Positions 33,835 through 43,654 of a DNA stretch of 64,000 nt are shown here, one piece after another. The DNA is taken from positions 124,001 through 188,000 of the forward strand of contig NZ_FXTP01000002.1 in NCBI RefSeq assembly GCF_900182705.1. The letters are read 5' to 3'. The notes beneath the pieces were generated by a model that did not search any database, was not told the DNA's origin, and saw nothing but the letters and a program-made list of their open reading frames with translations. Source of the stretch: Gracilimonas mengyeensis (GTDB lineage: Bacteria > Bacteroidota > Rhodothermia > Balneolales > Balneolaceae). Each line of letters begins with the position of its first letter. Position 1 is the first letter of the stretch. The translations under genes and the position numbers were made by a program.

Positions 33835-35323
33835 GTTTAAGCGTCAACATCCTATTGCAGCCGTTTCCCGTGTGCTGTCTCTTATTCGGGAGAACCTGAT
33901 AACCATTATCATCTTGTTGTTCATCGGGACTTCACGCACGCAGGGATACTTCATCTACTTTCTGTTGGGTGGTTTGGCCATTGCCCTCATCGGCGGGGTG
34001 TTTGGCTGGTGGGTTTTCAAATACCGGGTGTATGAGGAGGAGCTGCAGATAAAAAAAGGAATTTTTGTAAAGAACCAGCTCTATCTCTCCAAAGATCGTA
34101 TTCAGGTCATTGATATAACGGAAGGCATTTTACAGCGAATGTTTGGGCTGGTAAAGGTGGAGGTGAAAACTGCCGGTGGTGGTACCGAAACAGCCACCAT
34201 CAGTGCGATTACCCGTGAGGAAGCCGAGGCTTTACGTACAGAGCTGCGGAAAAGGAAAAACGGTAAAGAGCAAGAGCTACAGGAAGAGTCTGAAGCTGTA
34301 GCCCAGAATCAGGAGGAGGAAGTTGAGGTTCTTGATAGCTGGAAATTATCCACCCGGGATCTGGTTTTTGCAGCTTTCACTTCCAGTAATTTTGGGGTAA
34401 TCGCATCAATATTGGGTGCTGTTTCCGGTCAGCTTGACGAATTCATAAATGAGGAAACGGTAAGGTATGTATATGATATGGCCCCGGGCTACAGTAATGT
34501 GACCGTAATCGTAGGGTTGGTGGTAGCTATTATCGTTATTTCCTGGCTGCTTTCATTTCTTGGGGTGATTTTTAAGTATTCTGATTTCAGGCTCCAGAAG
34601 ACAAAAAAAGAATTGATCATAACCAGCGGTTTGCTGGAGCGCAAGCACATCACGGTTCCGTTTAACCGAATTCAGGCTGTTCGATATGTGGAAGGTGTTA
34701 TTCGTCAACCGTTGGGTTATGGCATGTTATATGTGGAGAGTGCGGGTTTTAATCAATCAGATAAGGGGCGTTCCATTGTGTTGGTGCCCTATCTGGCTGC
34801 CAGCCGAATAACAGAGTTTTTAGGAGATTTTTTGGATGATTATTCTATGCCGGAGTTGAATGTCACTCCTCCAAAGCGTGCAAAGTGGCGATATATACGT
34901 CGCATAAACTATGCCATGCTGGTAATCGTGCCTCTGCTTTGGTGGCTGTTGGATTATGGCTGGCTGTCTATTCTGGCGGTTCCAATACTTTCCTGGTTAG
35001 GCTGGCTGCGCTATCGTGATGCTGCCTATGGTGTTTCTGAAGAACTGATCCATTTGCGGTACCGTACTATCTCGCGTACTACGGCTGTGGTAAAACGTCG
35101 CCGGGTACAAAATGTGGAATTAAGCGAGAATCCCTTTCAGAAAAATAAACAGCTGAACACCCTGAAGGTCACCGTAGCATCAGGGGCTGGCGGCATGGGC
35201 TTTGAAATTGAAGATCTGGACTCGGGGCAGGCCCACCAGGTTTTACAATGGCTGATGGAAGGCAAAGCCACATTGACATCTGCAGATACAGAAATTGAAG
35301 AAGGAGTTCCTCAACAGGATTAA
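33827..35323 (+). CDS. bPH2 (YdbT-like) membrane protein
   Basis: A 498-residue protein with three bPH2-type segments. The first is near 60-130 (YRVYEEELQIKKGIFVKNQLYLSKDRIQVIDITEGILQRMFGLVKVEVKTAGG). The second is around 255-330 (FRLQKTKKELIITSGLLERKHITVPFNRIQAVRYVEGVIRQPLGYGMLYVESAG). The third is around 405-480 (YGVSEELIHLRYRTISRTTAVVKRRRVQNVELSENPF). Membrane helices separate them (about 18-55, 180-245, 363-395). A charged linker (about 143-170) is rich in Glu/Gln. It is translationally coupled to the YdbS-like gene. Confidence 0.87.
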   Translation: MSEFKRQHPIAAVSRVLSLIRENLITIIILLFIGTSRTQGYFIYFLLGGLAIALIGGVFGWWVFKYRVYEEELQIKKGIFVKNQLYLSKDRIQVIDITEGILQRMFGLVKVEVKTAGGGTETATISAITREEAEALRTELRKRKNGKEQELQEESEAVAQNQEEEVEVLDSWKLSTRDLVFAAFTSSNFGVIASILGAVSGQLDEFINEETVRYVYDMAPGYSNVTVIVGLVVAIIVISWLLSFLGVIFKYSDFRLQKTKKELIITSGLLERKHITVPFNRIQAVRYVEGVIRQPLGYGMLYVESAGFNQSDKGRSIVLVPYLAASRITEFLGDFLDDYSMPELNVTPPKRAKWRYIRRINYAMLVIVPLLWWLLDYGWLSILAVPILSWLGWLRYRDAAYGVSEELIHLRYRTISRTTAVVKRRRVQNVELSENPFQKNKQLNTLKVTVASGAGGMGFEIEDLDSGQAHQVLQWLMEGKATLTSADTEIEEGVPQQD

Positions 35324-35402
35324 ATCCTCTGCAAAAGCTGTATATTTAGTACCTGATTGCAAGATATCATCATCAAAATTACATTAACTACGCGGACGCA
35401 CT

Positions 35403-36617
35403 ATGTCTATCCCTTTACTTGATTTAAACCGGCAATATGAATCTATCAAAGACGAGGTACAGCAAGCCATAGATGAGGTGTTGGAGAGCCAGTATTTCAT
35501 CATGGGAGATCAGGTTAAGGAGTTTGAGCAGGCCGTTGGCCGCTATTGCGAAGTAAACCATGCCTACGGATGTGCTTCTGGCTCTGACGCTCTGCTGCTG
35601 GCTTTGATGGCCATGGATATTCAACCCGGCGATTATGTACTGACCTCACCTTTCACTTTTTTTGCCACGGCAGGGGCTATTTCTCGATTAGGCGCTATTC
35701 CTGTTTTTCTGGACATTGAAAAAGATTCCTACAATTTGGATCCTAAACAGGTGCAGCAGTTTTTAGAAGGAGAACATCCGCTGTATGCCAAACTCAATCC
35801 CGAGCCCGAACAGATTAAAGCTGTGATTCCGGTGCACTTATACGGCCAGATGGTCGATATGAAGCCTTTGCAGGAATTAGCAAAGGCACACGGTCTTATG
35901 GTTATAGAAGATGCCGCACAAGCTATAGGAGCGGCTTATAATAACCAGAAAGCAGGCAGTGTGGGCGACTTTGGCTGTTTTAGCTTCTTTCCCAGTAAAA
36001 ACCTGGGTGCATTCGGGGATGCCGGTCTGATTACCGTGAAAGATAAAGCGCATGCGGAGAAAGCAGACATTCTGCGTCTTCATGGTGCTAAGCCCAAGTA
36101 TCATCACAGTATGGTTGGCATCAATAGCAGGCTTGATACCATACAGGCAGCGGTGTTATTAGTAAAATTGAAGTACCTGGATGACTGGTCGCAACGCCGA
36201 CGGGAGATTGCCCATACCTATAACCGCATGTTTGAAGAAGCCGGTGTTACTGCAGATGTAAGTACGCTGGGTGAACATGGAAGCCTGGAGGAGGCCGATA
36301 AGATTATCACCCCGGTAGAAACAACCGGAAGCGAGTCGGAGGGTGGACGCCATATTTATCACCAGTACACCATCCGTACCGGACAGAGAGATAAAGTACA
36401 TGATGCTTTGAAAGAACATGAGATAGGGCACTCGGTTTATTACCCTGTGCCTTTACATGAGCAGGAATGTTTTGCTGATTTAGGTTATAAGCCCGGAGAT
36501 TGTCCCGTGGCAAATGTTGCTGCTAAAGAAGTAGTTTCCCTGCCGATTTTTCCTGAGCTCACCCAATCTGAAATAGAAAGAGTTGTAGAAGTGGTTTCTA
36601 AGGCTGTTAAGAGCTAA
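35403..36617 (+). CDS. DegT/DnrJ/EryC1/StrS aminotransferase
   Basis: A 404-residue PLP-dependent sugar aminotransferase, converting a keto-sugar nucleotide to the amino sugar. Hallmarks are the N-terminal PLLDLNRQYESIKDEV, YGCASGSDALLLAL, TSPFTFFATAGAISRLGAIPVFLDI, VIPVHLYGQMVDM, VIEDAAQAIGAAY and the PLP lysine in CFSFFPSKNLGAFGDAG. Such enzymes feed O-antigen or capsule sugar synthesis. No partner glycan gene is adjacent, so the product cannot be named. The insertion at 290-320 (ADKIITPVETTGSESEGGRH) is longer than I expect and may be lineage-specific. A near-consensus TATATTTA precedes it at 35341-35348. Confidence 0.92.
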   Translation: MSIPLLDLNRQYESIKDEVQQAIDEVLESQYFIMGDQVKEFEQAVGRYCEVNHAYGCASGSDALLLALMAMDIQPGDYVLTSPFTFFATAGAISRLGAIPVFLDIEKDSYNLDPKQVQQFLEGEHPLYAKLNPEPEQIKAVIPVHLYGQMVDMKPLQELAKAHGLMVIEDAAQAIGAAYNNQKAGSVGDFGCFSFFPSKNLGAFGDAGLITVKDKAHAEKADILRLHGAKPKYHHSMVGINSRLDTIQAAVLLVKLKYLDDWSQRRREIAHTYNRMFEEAGVTADVSTLGEHGSLEEADKIITPVETTGSESEGGRHIYHQYTIRTGQRDKVHDALKEHEIGHSVYYPVPLHEQECFADLGYKPGDCPVANVAAKEVVSLPIFPELTQSEIERVVEVVSKAVKS

Positions 36618-36787
36618 TGGGAAAACATGTTAATGCAGATATGCGAATATGTGTATAATTTAGATGGCATATCAAGCTTTTGGTAACACTGACTTTACAT
36701 CAGGATGAATACTTTAAAATTTATTACTGAAACAAAGGTTATGAAAGCTCTATCTTAAACCGTTCAACAAAAAAGAACTAAGGTATT

Positions 36788-37807
36788 ATGATCTGGGAAA
36801 ACACCTCATATTTGTGGTTACTACTGCTGTTGCCAGCTGTAATAGGAGCACTTTGGTGGCGCGGGCGACAGATGCGCACCCAAAGAGCACAGTATTTTGG
36901 TGAAGAGTTGTTTGCTTCCTTGAGACGGGGTTTTTGGCCATTAGCCAATCGATTTAAACAGATATCACTTTTTGCGGGATTATTTTTCCTGATTATTTCA
37001 CTGGCGGGCCCTAAAATTGGTACGGAAGTGCGAGAAATAAAACGGCAAGGGGTTGATATGCTGATAGCCTTGGATCTTTCCGCCAGTATGAATGCCGAGG
37101 ACGTACGTCCCAGCCGGCTGGAAAAGGCTAAGTTTGAAATTAACCGCCTGATCGAGCGATTGAGAGGAGATCGCGTGGGCTTGGTTGTGTTTACCGGTGA
37201 GGCGTATCTGCAAAGTCCCATGACCCTTGATTATTCTGCCCTAAGACTGTTCCTGGAGATTGCAGATACGAACCAGATGCCGAGTTCCGCCACCGATTTT
37301 CAAGCGGCTATGGCAACTTCCATGGAAGCTTTTGAAGCCCTGGAAGATGATGACAGTAATGCCTCTCGTGTATTACTCATCGTTTCTGACGGGGAAGATC
37401 ACGGTCAACAGTACAAGGAAACACTGGAAGAATTGACCAGCCAAAATATCTCGGTGTATACGCTCGGCGTAGGAACGGAAGATGGCACCACCATTCCCAT
37501 TTATGAAGAAGGCACCAACCAGTTGGTAGGCTATAAAAGGGATGGAAGCGGACAAGTGGTAACCACAAGCCTGCAAAGTGAGACGCTGCGCAGAATCGCC
37601 AATTTGGGCAACGGAGACTATTATTCTATTGAGCGCGGCAATGACGGAATTGATGCCTTTTTGGCCCGAATCGATGAACTGGAAAAAGGAGAATTTTCGA
37701 GCCAGGAATACGCTGATTATAAAAACCAATATCAATGGATGGGCGCCCTGGCACTGTTTTTTATTGTGGCTTCGGTGTTAATTCCATCCTACAAACATCA
37801 AAAATAA
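36788..37807 (+). CDS. BatA/BatB-type VWA membrane protein
   Basis: A 339-residue inner-membrane protein with helices at about 8-24, 59-76 and 318-335. In between is a von Willebrand A domain with an intact metal site: Asp96, Ser98 and Ser100 in DLSAS, Thr169 in SSATD and Asp201 in VSDGEDHG. The layout (2 TM, VWA, 1 TM) is that of aerotolerance/Bat operon proteins. The usual partners (MoxR ATPase, DUF58 protein, TPR BatC) are not in the window, although a DUF4175 protein, often near Bat genes, lies 2 kb downstream on the other strand. The role in envelope stress is inferred. Confidence 0.88.
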   Translation: MIWENTSYLWLLLLLPAVIGALWWRGRQMRTQRAQYFGEELFASLRRGFWPLANRFKQISLFAGLFFLIISLAGPKIGTEVREIKRQGVDMLIALDLSASMNAEDVRPSRLEKAKFEINRLIERLRGDRVGLVVFTGEAYLQSPMTLDYSALRLFLEIADTNQMPSSATDFQAAMATSMEAFEALEDDDSNASRVLLIVSDGEDHGQQYKETLEELTSQNISVYTLGVGTEDGTTIPIYEEGTNQLVGYKRDGSGQVVTTSLQSETLRRIANLGNGDYYSIERGNDGIDAFLARIDELEKGEFSSQEYADYKNQYQWMGALALFFIVASVLIPSYKHQK

Positions 37808-37829
37808 CAGATAACGGGATAATCTAAGA

Positions 37830-38330
37830 ATGAGTACAGATATCAAGACTGAACTATTTGCAAACACACGGGAAAAGCTCAAAGAACAAGGATTTACAGT
37901 TGTAGATAAAGATTCAGAACGGCCCTGGGGCGGTTTTTTTGTAATTGATGAAAGCCAAGCGGCTGAATTTATCGGCCACTATTTTGATGACGTTTCCATG
38001 GGTGATGTAAACATTTCCGGTAAACTGAGTCCTAAGATTTTATTGGTTCAGCCCAATAAGCGTCTTTCCTGGCAATACCATCACCGCCGTGCCGAAATGT
38101 GGCAGGTTGTAGAAGGACCAGTTGGAGTTATCCGCAGCCATACAGACGAACAGGGAGAGGTGCAGACTTACGAAGCAGGCGATCTCATCACCCTCGAACA
38201 AGGCGAACGTCACCGTTTGGTTGGGTTAGACAACTGGGGTATTATTGCCGAAATCTGGCAGCACGTGGATTCCGACAATCCTTCAGACGAAGAAGATATC
38301 GTGCGTCTGCAGGACGATTTTGGAAGATAG
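37830..38330 (+). CDS. Cupin mannose-6-phosphate isomerase-like protein
   Basis: A 166-residue cupin. The N-terminal ERPWGGFF motif and the cupin strands with metal ligands His84, His85 and Glu89 (WQYHHRRAEMWQVVEG) and His128 (GERHRLVGLDNWGIIAEIW) fit the type II phosphomannose isomerase/GDP-mannose pyrophosphorylase C-terminal family, acting on mannose-6-phosphate/fructose-6-phosphate. It stands alone rather than fused to the pyrophosphorylase domain. It lies 22 bases after the VWA gene and 59 before the HAD phosphatase, so the three may be one transcript. Confidence 0.82.
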   Translation: MSTDIKTELFANTREKLKEQGFTVVDKDSERPWGGFFVIDESQAAEFIGHYFDDVSMGDVNISGKLSPKILLVQPNKRLSWQYHHRRAEMWQVVEGPVGVIRSHTDEQGEVQTYEAGDLITLEQGERHRLVGLDNWGIIAEIWQHVDSDNPSDEEDIVRLQDDFGR

Positions 38331-38389
38331 CCCCGTTTTTTAACAGGCTGAGTAAAGCTCATTCATCATCATTATTTATACCTTTTTTC

Positions 38390-39145
38390 ATGATTAAACT
38401 ATTCATCACAGATCTGGACGGATGCATTTCTATGCCTTTTATCAGTCCCGATTGGAAAGCTATTTCAGAAATCAAGTCATTAAGTGAACGTAGTAAGACG
38501 GAGGAAGAAATTCCCGCACTTACGATCTGTTCCGGACGTCCCTTTCCTTATGTAGAAGCGGTAGGACAATGGCTCAATGTAGAAACCCTTATGGTATTTG
38601 AAAGCGGGGGAGGGATGTATGATATCAAGACTAACGAGATATCCTGGAACCCAAAATTTGACGATGAAGCCAAGAAAGCCGTAGAGGAAATTAAAGAGTG
38701 GCTTAGGGTTTTGATCAAAAATTACAAGGGAACCTATCCCGAGTTCACGAAATACACCGATGCCGGACTGGTCAACCCCGATCCTGCAAAAGTGAAACGC
38801 ATGCACGAAGAAGTGCTGAACCACGTAACGGATAACTACCCGATGTTTGAAGTGCACGACACGGATATCTCGGTGAATATCATCCTGAAGGAAGCCAACA
38901 AGGGACAGGGTATCCGGCTGTTATGTGAAAAGTTGGGCCTTGAGCTTGATGAAGTAGCCTACATTGGAGATAGCAGCGGTGATATCCCGGGCTTAGAAAT
39001 TGTGGGAAGATCGTTTGCCCCGGCCAACGCCAAAGACTTTGTGAAAGAGGCAGTGGATCACGTAACCGTTGAAACCACCGAAGGCGTGCTGGAAGCTTAC
39101 CACCAGCTCATCGAGATGAATAAGAAGGAGCTGCTGGGTGGGTAG
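38390..39145 (+). CDS. HAD-superfamily (IIB-type) sugar phosphatase
   Basis: A 251-residue phosphatase; the start is ATG 38390 (MIKLFITDLDGCIS). The open frame extends upstream but is antisense-like filler over the cupin gene. Motif I DLDGC (Asp8, Asp10), motif II ICSGRPFPY, the Lys of motif III in NKGQGIRLLCEKLGL and motif IV YIGDSSGDIPGLEIVG are all present. A C2B-type cap lies between motifs II and III (FTKYTDAGLVNPDPAKVKRMHEEV). Relatives include sucrose-phosphate, mannosyl-3-phosphoglycerate and phosphoglycolate phosphatases. Next to a mannose-6-phosphate isomerase, a mannosyl or sugar-phosphate substrate is plausible but unproven. Confidence 0.88.
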   Translation: MIKLFITDLDGCISMPFISPDWKAISEIKSLSERSKTEEEIPALTICSGRPFPYVEAVGQWLNVETLMVFESGGGMYDIKTNEISWNPKFDDEAKKAVEEIKEWLRVLIKNYKGTYPEFTKYTDAGLVNPDPAKVKRMHEEVLNHVTDNYPMFEVHDTDISVNIILKEANKGQGIRLLCEKLGLELDEVAYIGDSSGDIPGLEIVGRSFAPANAKDFVKEAVDHVTVETTEGVLEAYHQLIEMNKKELLGG

Positions 39146-39175
39146 GTTTTTTAGTGAGTATTATTCTTGTCCCAA

Positions 39176-39294
39176 AAACCTCCAAGGTTTCCGAGAATTT
39201 GCCTGAGGCCGGCTTTATCGGTACAAACCTTGGAGGTTTGGGAAGGGCTCCGAGCTTGATATAAAAAACCTTGGAAGGGTTTTAAACCCTTCCA
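39176..39294. repeat. Palindromes of the CCTCCAAGGTTT family
   Basis: AAACCTCCAAGGTTT (39176-39190) pairs perfectly with AAACCTTGGAGGTTT (39225-39239). A second palindrome, TGGAAGGGTTT (39272-39282) with AAACCCTTCCA (39284-39294), follows. The first shares its arm with 4324-4355. It sits between convergent genes. Confidence 0.7.
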
Positions 39295-39340
39295 GAGTTG
39301 GCCAATGGCTTCAAAAGCATCAGCCCGTTTAGCAGCTTTT

Positions 39341-42300
39341 TTACTGAATCTCGCGATTCTGTTCCTGCAGTTCTTTCAGCAGCTCAAAGTAGTTTTCAAT
39401 CAGCCGCTGGTAATCCGGAGAATACTTGGTGAAGTTGGGATCATTCAGGCGGTTTCTGATTTCTTTTTCCAATTCTTCCAGGGTCATTTCAGGGGATTGT
39501 TGGCGGGCAAACTCTTCCGGCGCATTTCCTTCTCTTTTGTTTTCTTCGTCTTGTTCCTGCATGGCCTTTTCGGCTTCCAGCATGCGTGAAAGGATATTTT
39601 GCTGGCGTTTAATCATCATCGGATCGGTTGAGCCACCGCGTAAATCGTTGATGGTATCTTCCATATCTTCAATCATGCGCTGCAATTCGCTGCCGATACG
39701 ATTTCCATCCAGTTCACCGCTGCGCTGCATCTCTTCCAGCTGTTTGCGAATTCGGTTCTGTTCCTTTGCAATTTGATTCAGGCGCTCCATCTGGTTCTGT
39801 GTCAACCGATCCCCTTGCATATCATTGATCATCTCCTGCATGCGTTGATTTAACTGCTGCTGGCTTTCACCGGTTTGCTGCATCTGCTGCATCATTTGCT
39901 GGGCACTCATTCCGCTACCACCGCCACTTCCACCTTGTTGTAGTTGCTCCAGCAGGTTCATAATCATAAAAGACAACTCGTTGATACCACCCAAAGACTG
40001 ACGTGAAGCCACGGAAGCCTGGTTACGGTTACGCTCCGACATCTGGTTGAGGCTTTTATCAAGGCTTTTCTCAATCTCCAGCGTTCGTTTGTTGATTTGA
40101 TTTGAAAGCTGAGGGATGTCTTTAGAAAGACTAAAAAGGGAATCGGAAACCGAATTGAAGATTTCTTCGATATTGCGCTGATCGCGGGCGTAGGTCACAA
40201 AAGCCTGGCTTCTGTTTTCTGCGGATGAAGCCAGGGCGTTCAGTTCTTCCTGTTCCAGGGAAAGATTTAGCAGTGAATACAACACGTACTGCAGGCCCGC
40301 TATGTTGATGTTCATTTGCTGCTGGCTCATGCCCTCCATAAGCTTTTGGGTTTTCGTTGCCAGCTGCTCATATCTTTCCTGCGGACTACTTTCTTGTTGC
40401 CCGCCATCTTTTTGTTTTTCGCTTGATTGGGACTGTTGCTGTTGTTGCCCATTCTTCTGGCCATCGAGCTTTTTCTTCATCTCTTTCATGAGTTCATCCA
40501 GCTCTTTGCGGGTCTCTTCCTGGTATTCACTTACCTGGTTTTCATTTTTTGGGGATGTATTTTGAGATAGTGAATCTACCTGTTGCTTCAGTTTCTCATT
40601 TTCTTTCAGGGATTGTTCCATCTCTTGGGCCGAAGCAGAGGAAGAGTCAGCTTTTTGGGCCTGCTCGGCAGCTTTACGGGCCATGTCTTCAAAAGAGCGC
40701 GCCAGTTTGTCAAGATCGGAGTTAAGCTTAAGTTGTTTAAACAACTCAAGAGTACGTTCCAGCCGTTCTCGATACAGTTCCTCATTAAACTCAAGATTCT
40801 CCATCGCTTCCCGCATTTGATCGGGATTCATCTGTCCCAGTTCTTCCTGCATTTTCTGCAAAGCTTCCATCAAGGCAGGATCATCAATTTCCTTCATCAG
40901 TTTTTGGAGCTCTTCGTAGGCCTTCTGCGTATCTTCCGAAAGCATATTGTCGCGGCTTAGCTCGTTTTTTAGCTCCTCGAATTTCTTATTCAGCTCATCA
41001 ACCCTTTTCTGTACTTCCTCTTGTTGTCGGCGCACTTGCTCCAGCTGCTGCTTTTCTTCATACCCGGTTTGCTCGGGATTATCCCGCATTTTCTCTTTAA
41101 ACTGCTCGTATTGATCCTGAGTTTGTTTGAAAGACTCGGAGAGATCGTCAAGATCTTTTTCAACTTCGGACTCTTTTTCGTCCACCTCATCAAAATAATC
41201 TACCAGTGATGGCACAGTCAGAGTTAGTGATTCAGACCGTGAGGATTTATAGCCCTGGTACCCATCGTTGTCAGTAACGGTGACCCAAAAAGTAAGTTCA
41301 TCTTGCGGGCGTAAGCCAAAGTCTTCCAGGTTCCAGCTGTAGGAACCTAAGCCTCCGTTGCCGGGCACCTCAACTGATACCGATCCGGTAATTGGTTCCT
41401 CAACATATGCCCGGGTGAGTTCATAATTTAAGCTTGCAGCTGTAAGCCCAAAATCATCCGAGGCCTGGTACAATAGGTTGATAGCCTGTGGATTGACTTC
41501 CTGTATATCATCTTCAGGCTCTTCAATACTCACCAGCGGATATTCATCCTTAAGCGGTACTACGGTAATTTGAAAAGGGTTTTTGTTGGATAATTCATTT
41601 TGGTCTTCAATGTAAAAACGTAAAGTATCTGCTTCAGTAACCTGCATTGAGTGGGTGAAAGAAAGATCATCCTGCACATCCAACACTATGCTGGTGTCAG
41701 CAGAAAGCAAGCGGGCTTCGGCTACTGTTTTATTAAGGGTTCCTTTCAGGGTGATATTGGTTCCCTGGTAGGCCCTCAGTTCGGAAAAGGGATAGTGCCG
41801 GGTAGTGGAATCCAGTTGTGTGTAGGTCGGAGGAAATTGCGTAACGCTGAGCGCACTAAAGCGGGGGCGCAGTTGAACATCCGCTGAATACAAATCACTT
41901 CTATAGCCGTCCATCAGCACAAAGTATTCCATATCGTTATTCAACTCCATGGGTAAGGAGGTGAAAGAGTTGCCAGCTTTTTCCATGGCACGGCTACGGA
42001 AATCTTTCTCAACGGACGTCTTAAACTGTAGCGTTACATCTTCTGGTGTACTACCTCCCTGGAAATCGATCCGTGCTTCAAAGTTACTGCCTTGCTCCAG
42101 CGTAACGTTTCCGGGATATACTGCAAAATTATACGGATTAGGTTTTTGATAGGCTTGCCAAAAAGTGGTGGTGCGTAAAAGGGCGTCACTAAAATTGAAA
42201 GCCGTTAAGGCCAATACAAAAATAGAAGCAATGCCCAGTGTGGCGAACTTTTTATAAGATGAGCTGGCCTCAGATTCCTGAACATACTCATTAAGGCTTT

Positions 42301-42715
42301 TAGATAGTTTATCAGGTTTGATACGACTAAGATTTTGAAGAATGGCCGCATCGATAAGAGCCCGGTTTCCTTTAGCTGATTTTTCGAGATCCAGTGTATC
42401 TTTTAACTCCGGCAAGTCACTGGCCCGGCTAAACTTTCGGTAGAATGAAGTAAAATCTTCCTCCGGCAGCTCTTTAAATCCCCTATAAAGGATAGCTACT
42501 GCTGCTACTGACAGAAGCGCCAGTAAACCCGTTTTGAGCGGCACAGAAAGGTAAAACAGCTCTTCAGCAAGAGTGATGGCAATAAGACTCGCTATCACAA
42601 TAAAAACAGCTCGCAGAACCACGGCGACTTTGTGGCGGCTCTGTAATCGCTTAAAGGCAGACCGCAGTTTTTCTTGAACTGTTTTAGCCGATGTGTTTTG
42701 GGATGATGTACTCAT
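39341..42715 (-). CDS. DUF4175 membrane protein with long coiled coil
   Basis: A 1124-residue protein. Membrane segments are near 30-50 and 54-75 and at about 155-175 (FATLGIASIFVLALTAFNF). Strand-rich, Ig-like periplasmic regions follow (about 190-510: YAVYPGNVTLEQGSNFEARIDF..., ITVVPLKDEYPLVSIEEPEDDIQEV). From about 515 to the C-terminus it is almost entirely Glu/Gln/Lys/Met-rich coiled coil, with Gly-Ser-Met patches near 925-940. This matches the large DUF4175 family of Bacteroidota, of unknown function. The single-domain run suggests a structural or mechanical periplasmic protein. It is convergent with the HAD gene and monocistronic. Confidence 0.85.
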   Translation of the reverse strand: MSTSSQNTSAKTVQEKLRSAFKRLQSRHKVAVVLRAVFIVIASLIAITLAEELFYLSVPLKTGLLALLSVAAVAILYRGFKELPEEDFTSFYRKFSRASDLPELKDTLDLEKSAKGNRALIDAAILQNLSRIKPDKLSKSLNEYVQESEASSSYKKFATLGIASIFVLALTAFNFSDALLRTTTFWQAYQKPNPYNFAVYPGNVTLEQGSNFEARIDFQGGSTPEDVTLQFKTSVEKDFRSRAMEKAGNSFTSLPMELNNDMEYFVLMDGYRSDLYSADVQLRPRFSALSVTQFPPTYTQLDSTTRHYPFSELRAYQGTNITLKGTLNKTVAEARLLSADTSIVLDVQDDLSFTHSMQVTEADTLRFYIEDQNELSNKNPFQITVVPLKDEYPLVSIEEPEDDIQEVNPQAINLLYQASDDFGLTAASLNYELTRAYVEEPITGSVSVEVPGNGGLGSYSWNLEDFGLRPQDELTFWVTVTDNDGYQGYKSSRSESLTLTVPSLVDYFDEVDEKESEVEKDLDDLSESFKQTQDQYEQFKEKMRDNPEQTGYEEKQQLEQVRRQQEEVQKRVDELNKKFEELKNELSRDNMLSEDTQKAYEELQKLMKEIDDPALMEALQKMQEELGQMNPDQMREAMENLEFNEELYRERLERTLELFKQLKLNSDLDKLARSFEDMARKAAEQAQKADSSSASAQEMEQSLKENEKLKQQVDSLSQNTSPKNENQVSEYQEETRKELDELMKEMKKKLDGQKNGQQQQQSQSSEKQKDGGQQESSPQERYEQLATKTQKLMEGMSQQQMNINIAGLQYVLYSLLNLSLEQEELNALASSAENRSQAFVTYARDQRNIEEIFNSVSDSLFSLSKDIPQLSNQINKRTLEIEKSLDKSLNQMSERNRNQASVASRQSLGGINELSFMIMNLLEQLQQGGSGGGSGMSAQQMMQQMQQTGESQQQLNQRMQEMINDMQGDRLTQNQMERLNQIAKEQNRIRKQLEEMQRSGELDGNRIGSELQRMIEDMEDTINDLRGGSTDPMMIKRQQNILSRMLEAEKAMQEQDEENKREGNAPEEFARQQSPEMTLEELEKEIRNRLNDPNFTKYSPDYQRLIENYFELLKELQEQNREIQ

Positions 42716-42778
42716 GTACGGGGATTAAAGGACGGAATTACTTATTCAAAAAACCTACATACAGGTTTTTTATTGCAA

Positions 42779-43654
42779 CTAAAGGTCATTCAGGGTCAGG
42801 TGGTCTGATACCGAAAATCGCCCGTCGTTTTTTTCTACGCGGATGATTTCAGTATTCAAATCATGTTCCATATACAGGTACCAGTTTTCCTCTGCTGCCT
42901 GATTCAAAAACGTTTCTTTTTCCTTCAGCGTTTGTATGGCGCACATATCGTAACCCATCACCCAGGGCAGAGGCACATGAACAGGAGTGGGAAGCAAGTC
43001 TGCCGCAAACACCAGGGTCTTGTCATCGCCTTCAATTTTTGGCAGTTGCTGGCCAACGGTATGTCCATCGGCCGGAATTGCGGATAAACCGGGTTCATAT
43101 TCGTGATATTCGCCCACCACATTCACCTTCCCGGATTCTTTAAGCGGGTTGATGTTTTCAGGTAAAAAACTGGCCTTTTCACGTTGATTTGGATTCAAGG
43201 CGTTTTCCCAGTGACTTTCAACCACATGGTAATTGGCATCGGGAAAGCTAAGCTGAAGGTTGCCCTCTTCGTCGAAATACGTGCTGCCTCCGCAATGATC
43301 AAAGTGGAGATGGGTAAAAATGATATCGGTTACGTCATCAAAACTAAATCCATGCTCGGCAAAAGAATTCTCCAGGTTTTTGTCCTGGTAATCCAACTGG
43401 TAGATGTCTTCCATCTTATCATTGAACTTGGTACCGGAACCATTATCTACTAAATACAACTTTCCGGTATTTGTAGACTTTATGAGCATGCAGCGCATCG
43501 TCATGGGAATACGGTTTTTGTCGTCAGGCTGCAGCTGCCGAGCCCATAGTGTTTTAGGCACCACTCCAAACATGGCACCTCCATCTAAACGGAAATCTCC
43601 GGCGTCTATAGTGTATAATTCAAAAGGTCCAATGGTGGTTTTGCTCAGGCTCAT
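42779..43654 (-). CDS. MBL-fold metallo-hydrolase
   Basis: A 291-residue cytoplasmic hydrolase with the metallo-beta-lactamase fold. The metal-binding signature HLHFDHCGG carries His115, His117, Asp119 and His120. A further His lies in ADGHTVGQ, an Asp in VFAADLLPT and a terminal His in MEHD. The N-terminal FRLDGGAMFGVVPKTLW and LVDNGSG stretches are those of the lactonase/AttM-like and ComA-type quorum-quenching relatives. Substrates cannot be assigned. It appears alone; the 5' flank has no clear promoter motif. Confidence 0.9.
   Translation of the reverse strand: MSLSKTTIGPFELYTIDAGDFRLDGGAMFGVVPKTLWARQLQPDDKNRIPMTMRCMLIKSTNTGKLYLVDNGSGTKFNDKMEDIYQLDYQDKNLENSFAEHGFSFDDVTDIIFTHLHFDHCGGSTYFDEEGNLQLSFPDANYHVVESHWENALNPNQREKASFLPENINPLKESGKVNVVGEYHEYEPGLSAIPADGHTVGQQLPKIEGDDKTLVFAADLLPTPVHVPLPWVMGYDMCAIQTLKEKETFLNQAAEENWYLYMEHDLNTEIIRVEKNDGRFSVSDHLTLNDL

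Noticed and set aside
38099-38389. N-terminal extension of the HAD phosphatase frame
   Set aside because: It overlaps the cupin gene in another frame and is Arg-rich filler; the ATG at 38390 starts directly with the motif I strand.
40302-41209. Hydrophobic plus-strand frames over the DUF4175 gene
   Set aside because: They arise from the complement of Gln/Glu/Lys-rich coiled-coil codons and have no independent start signals.
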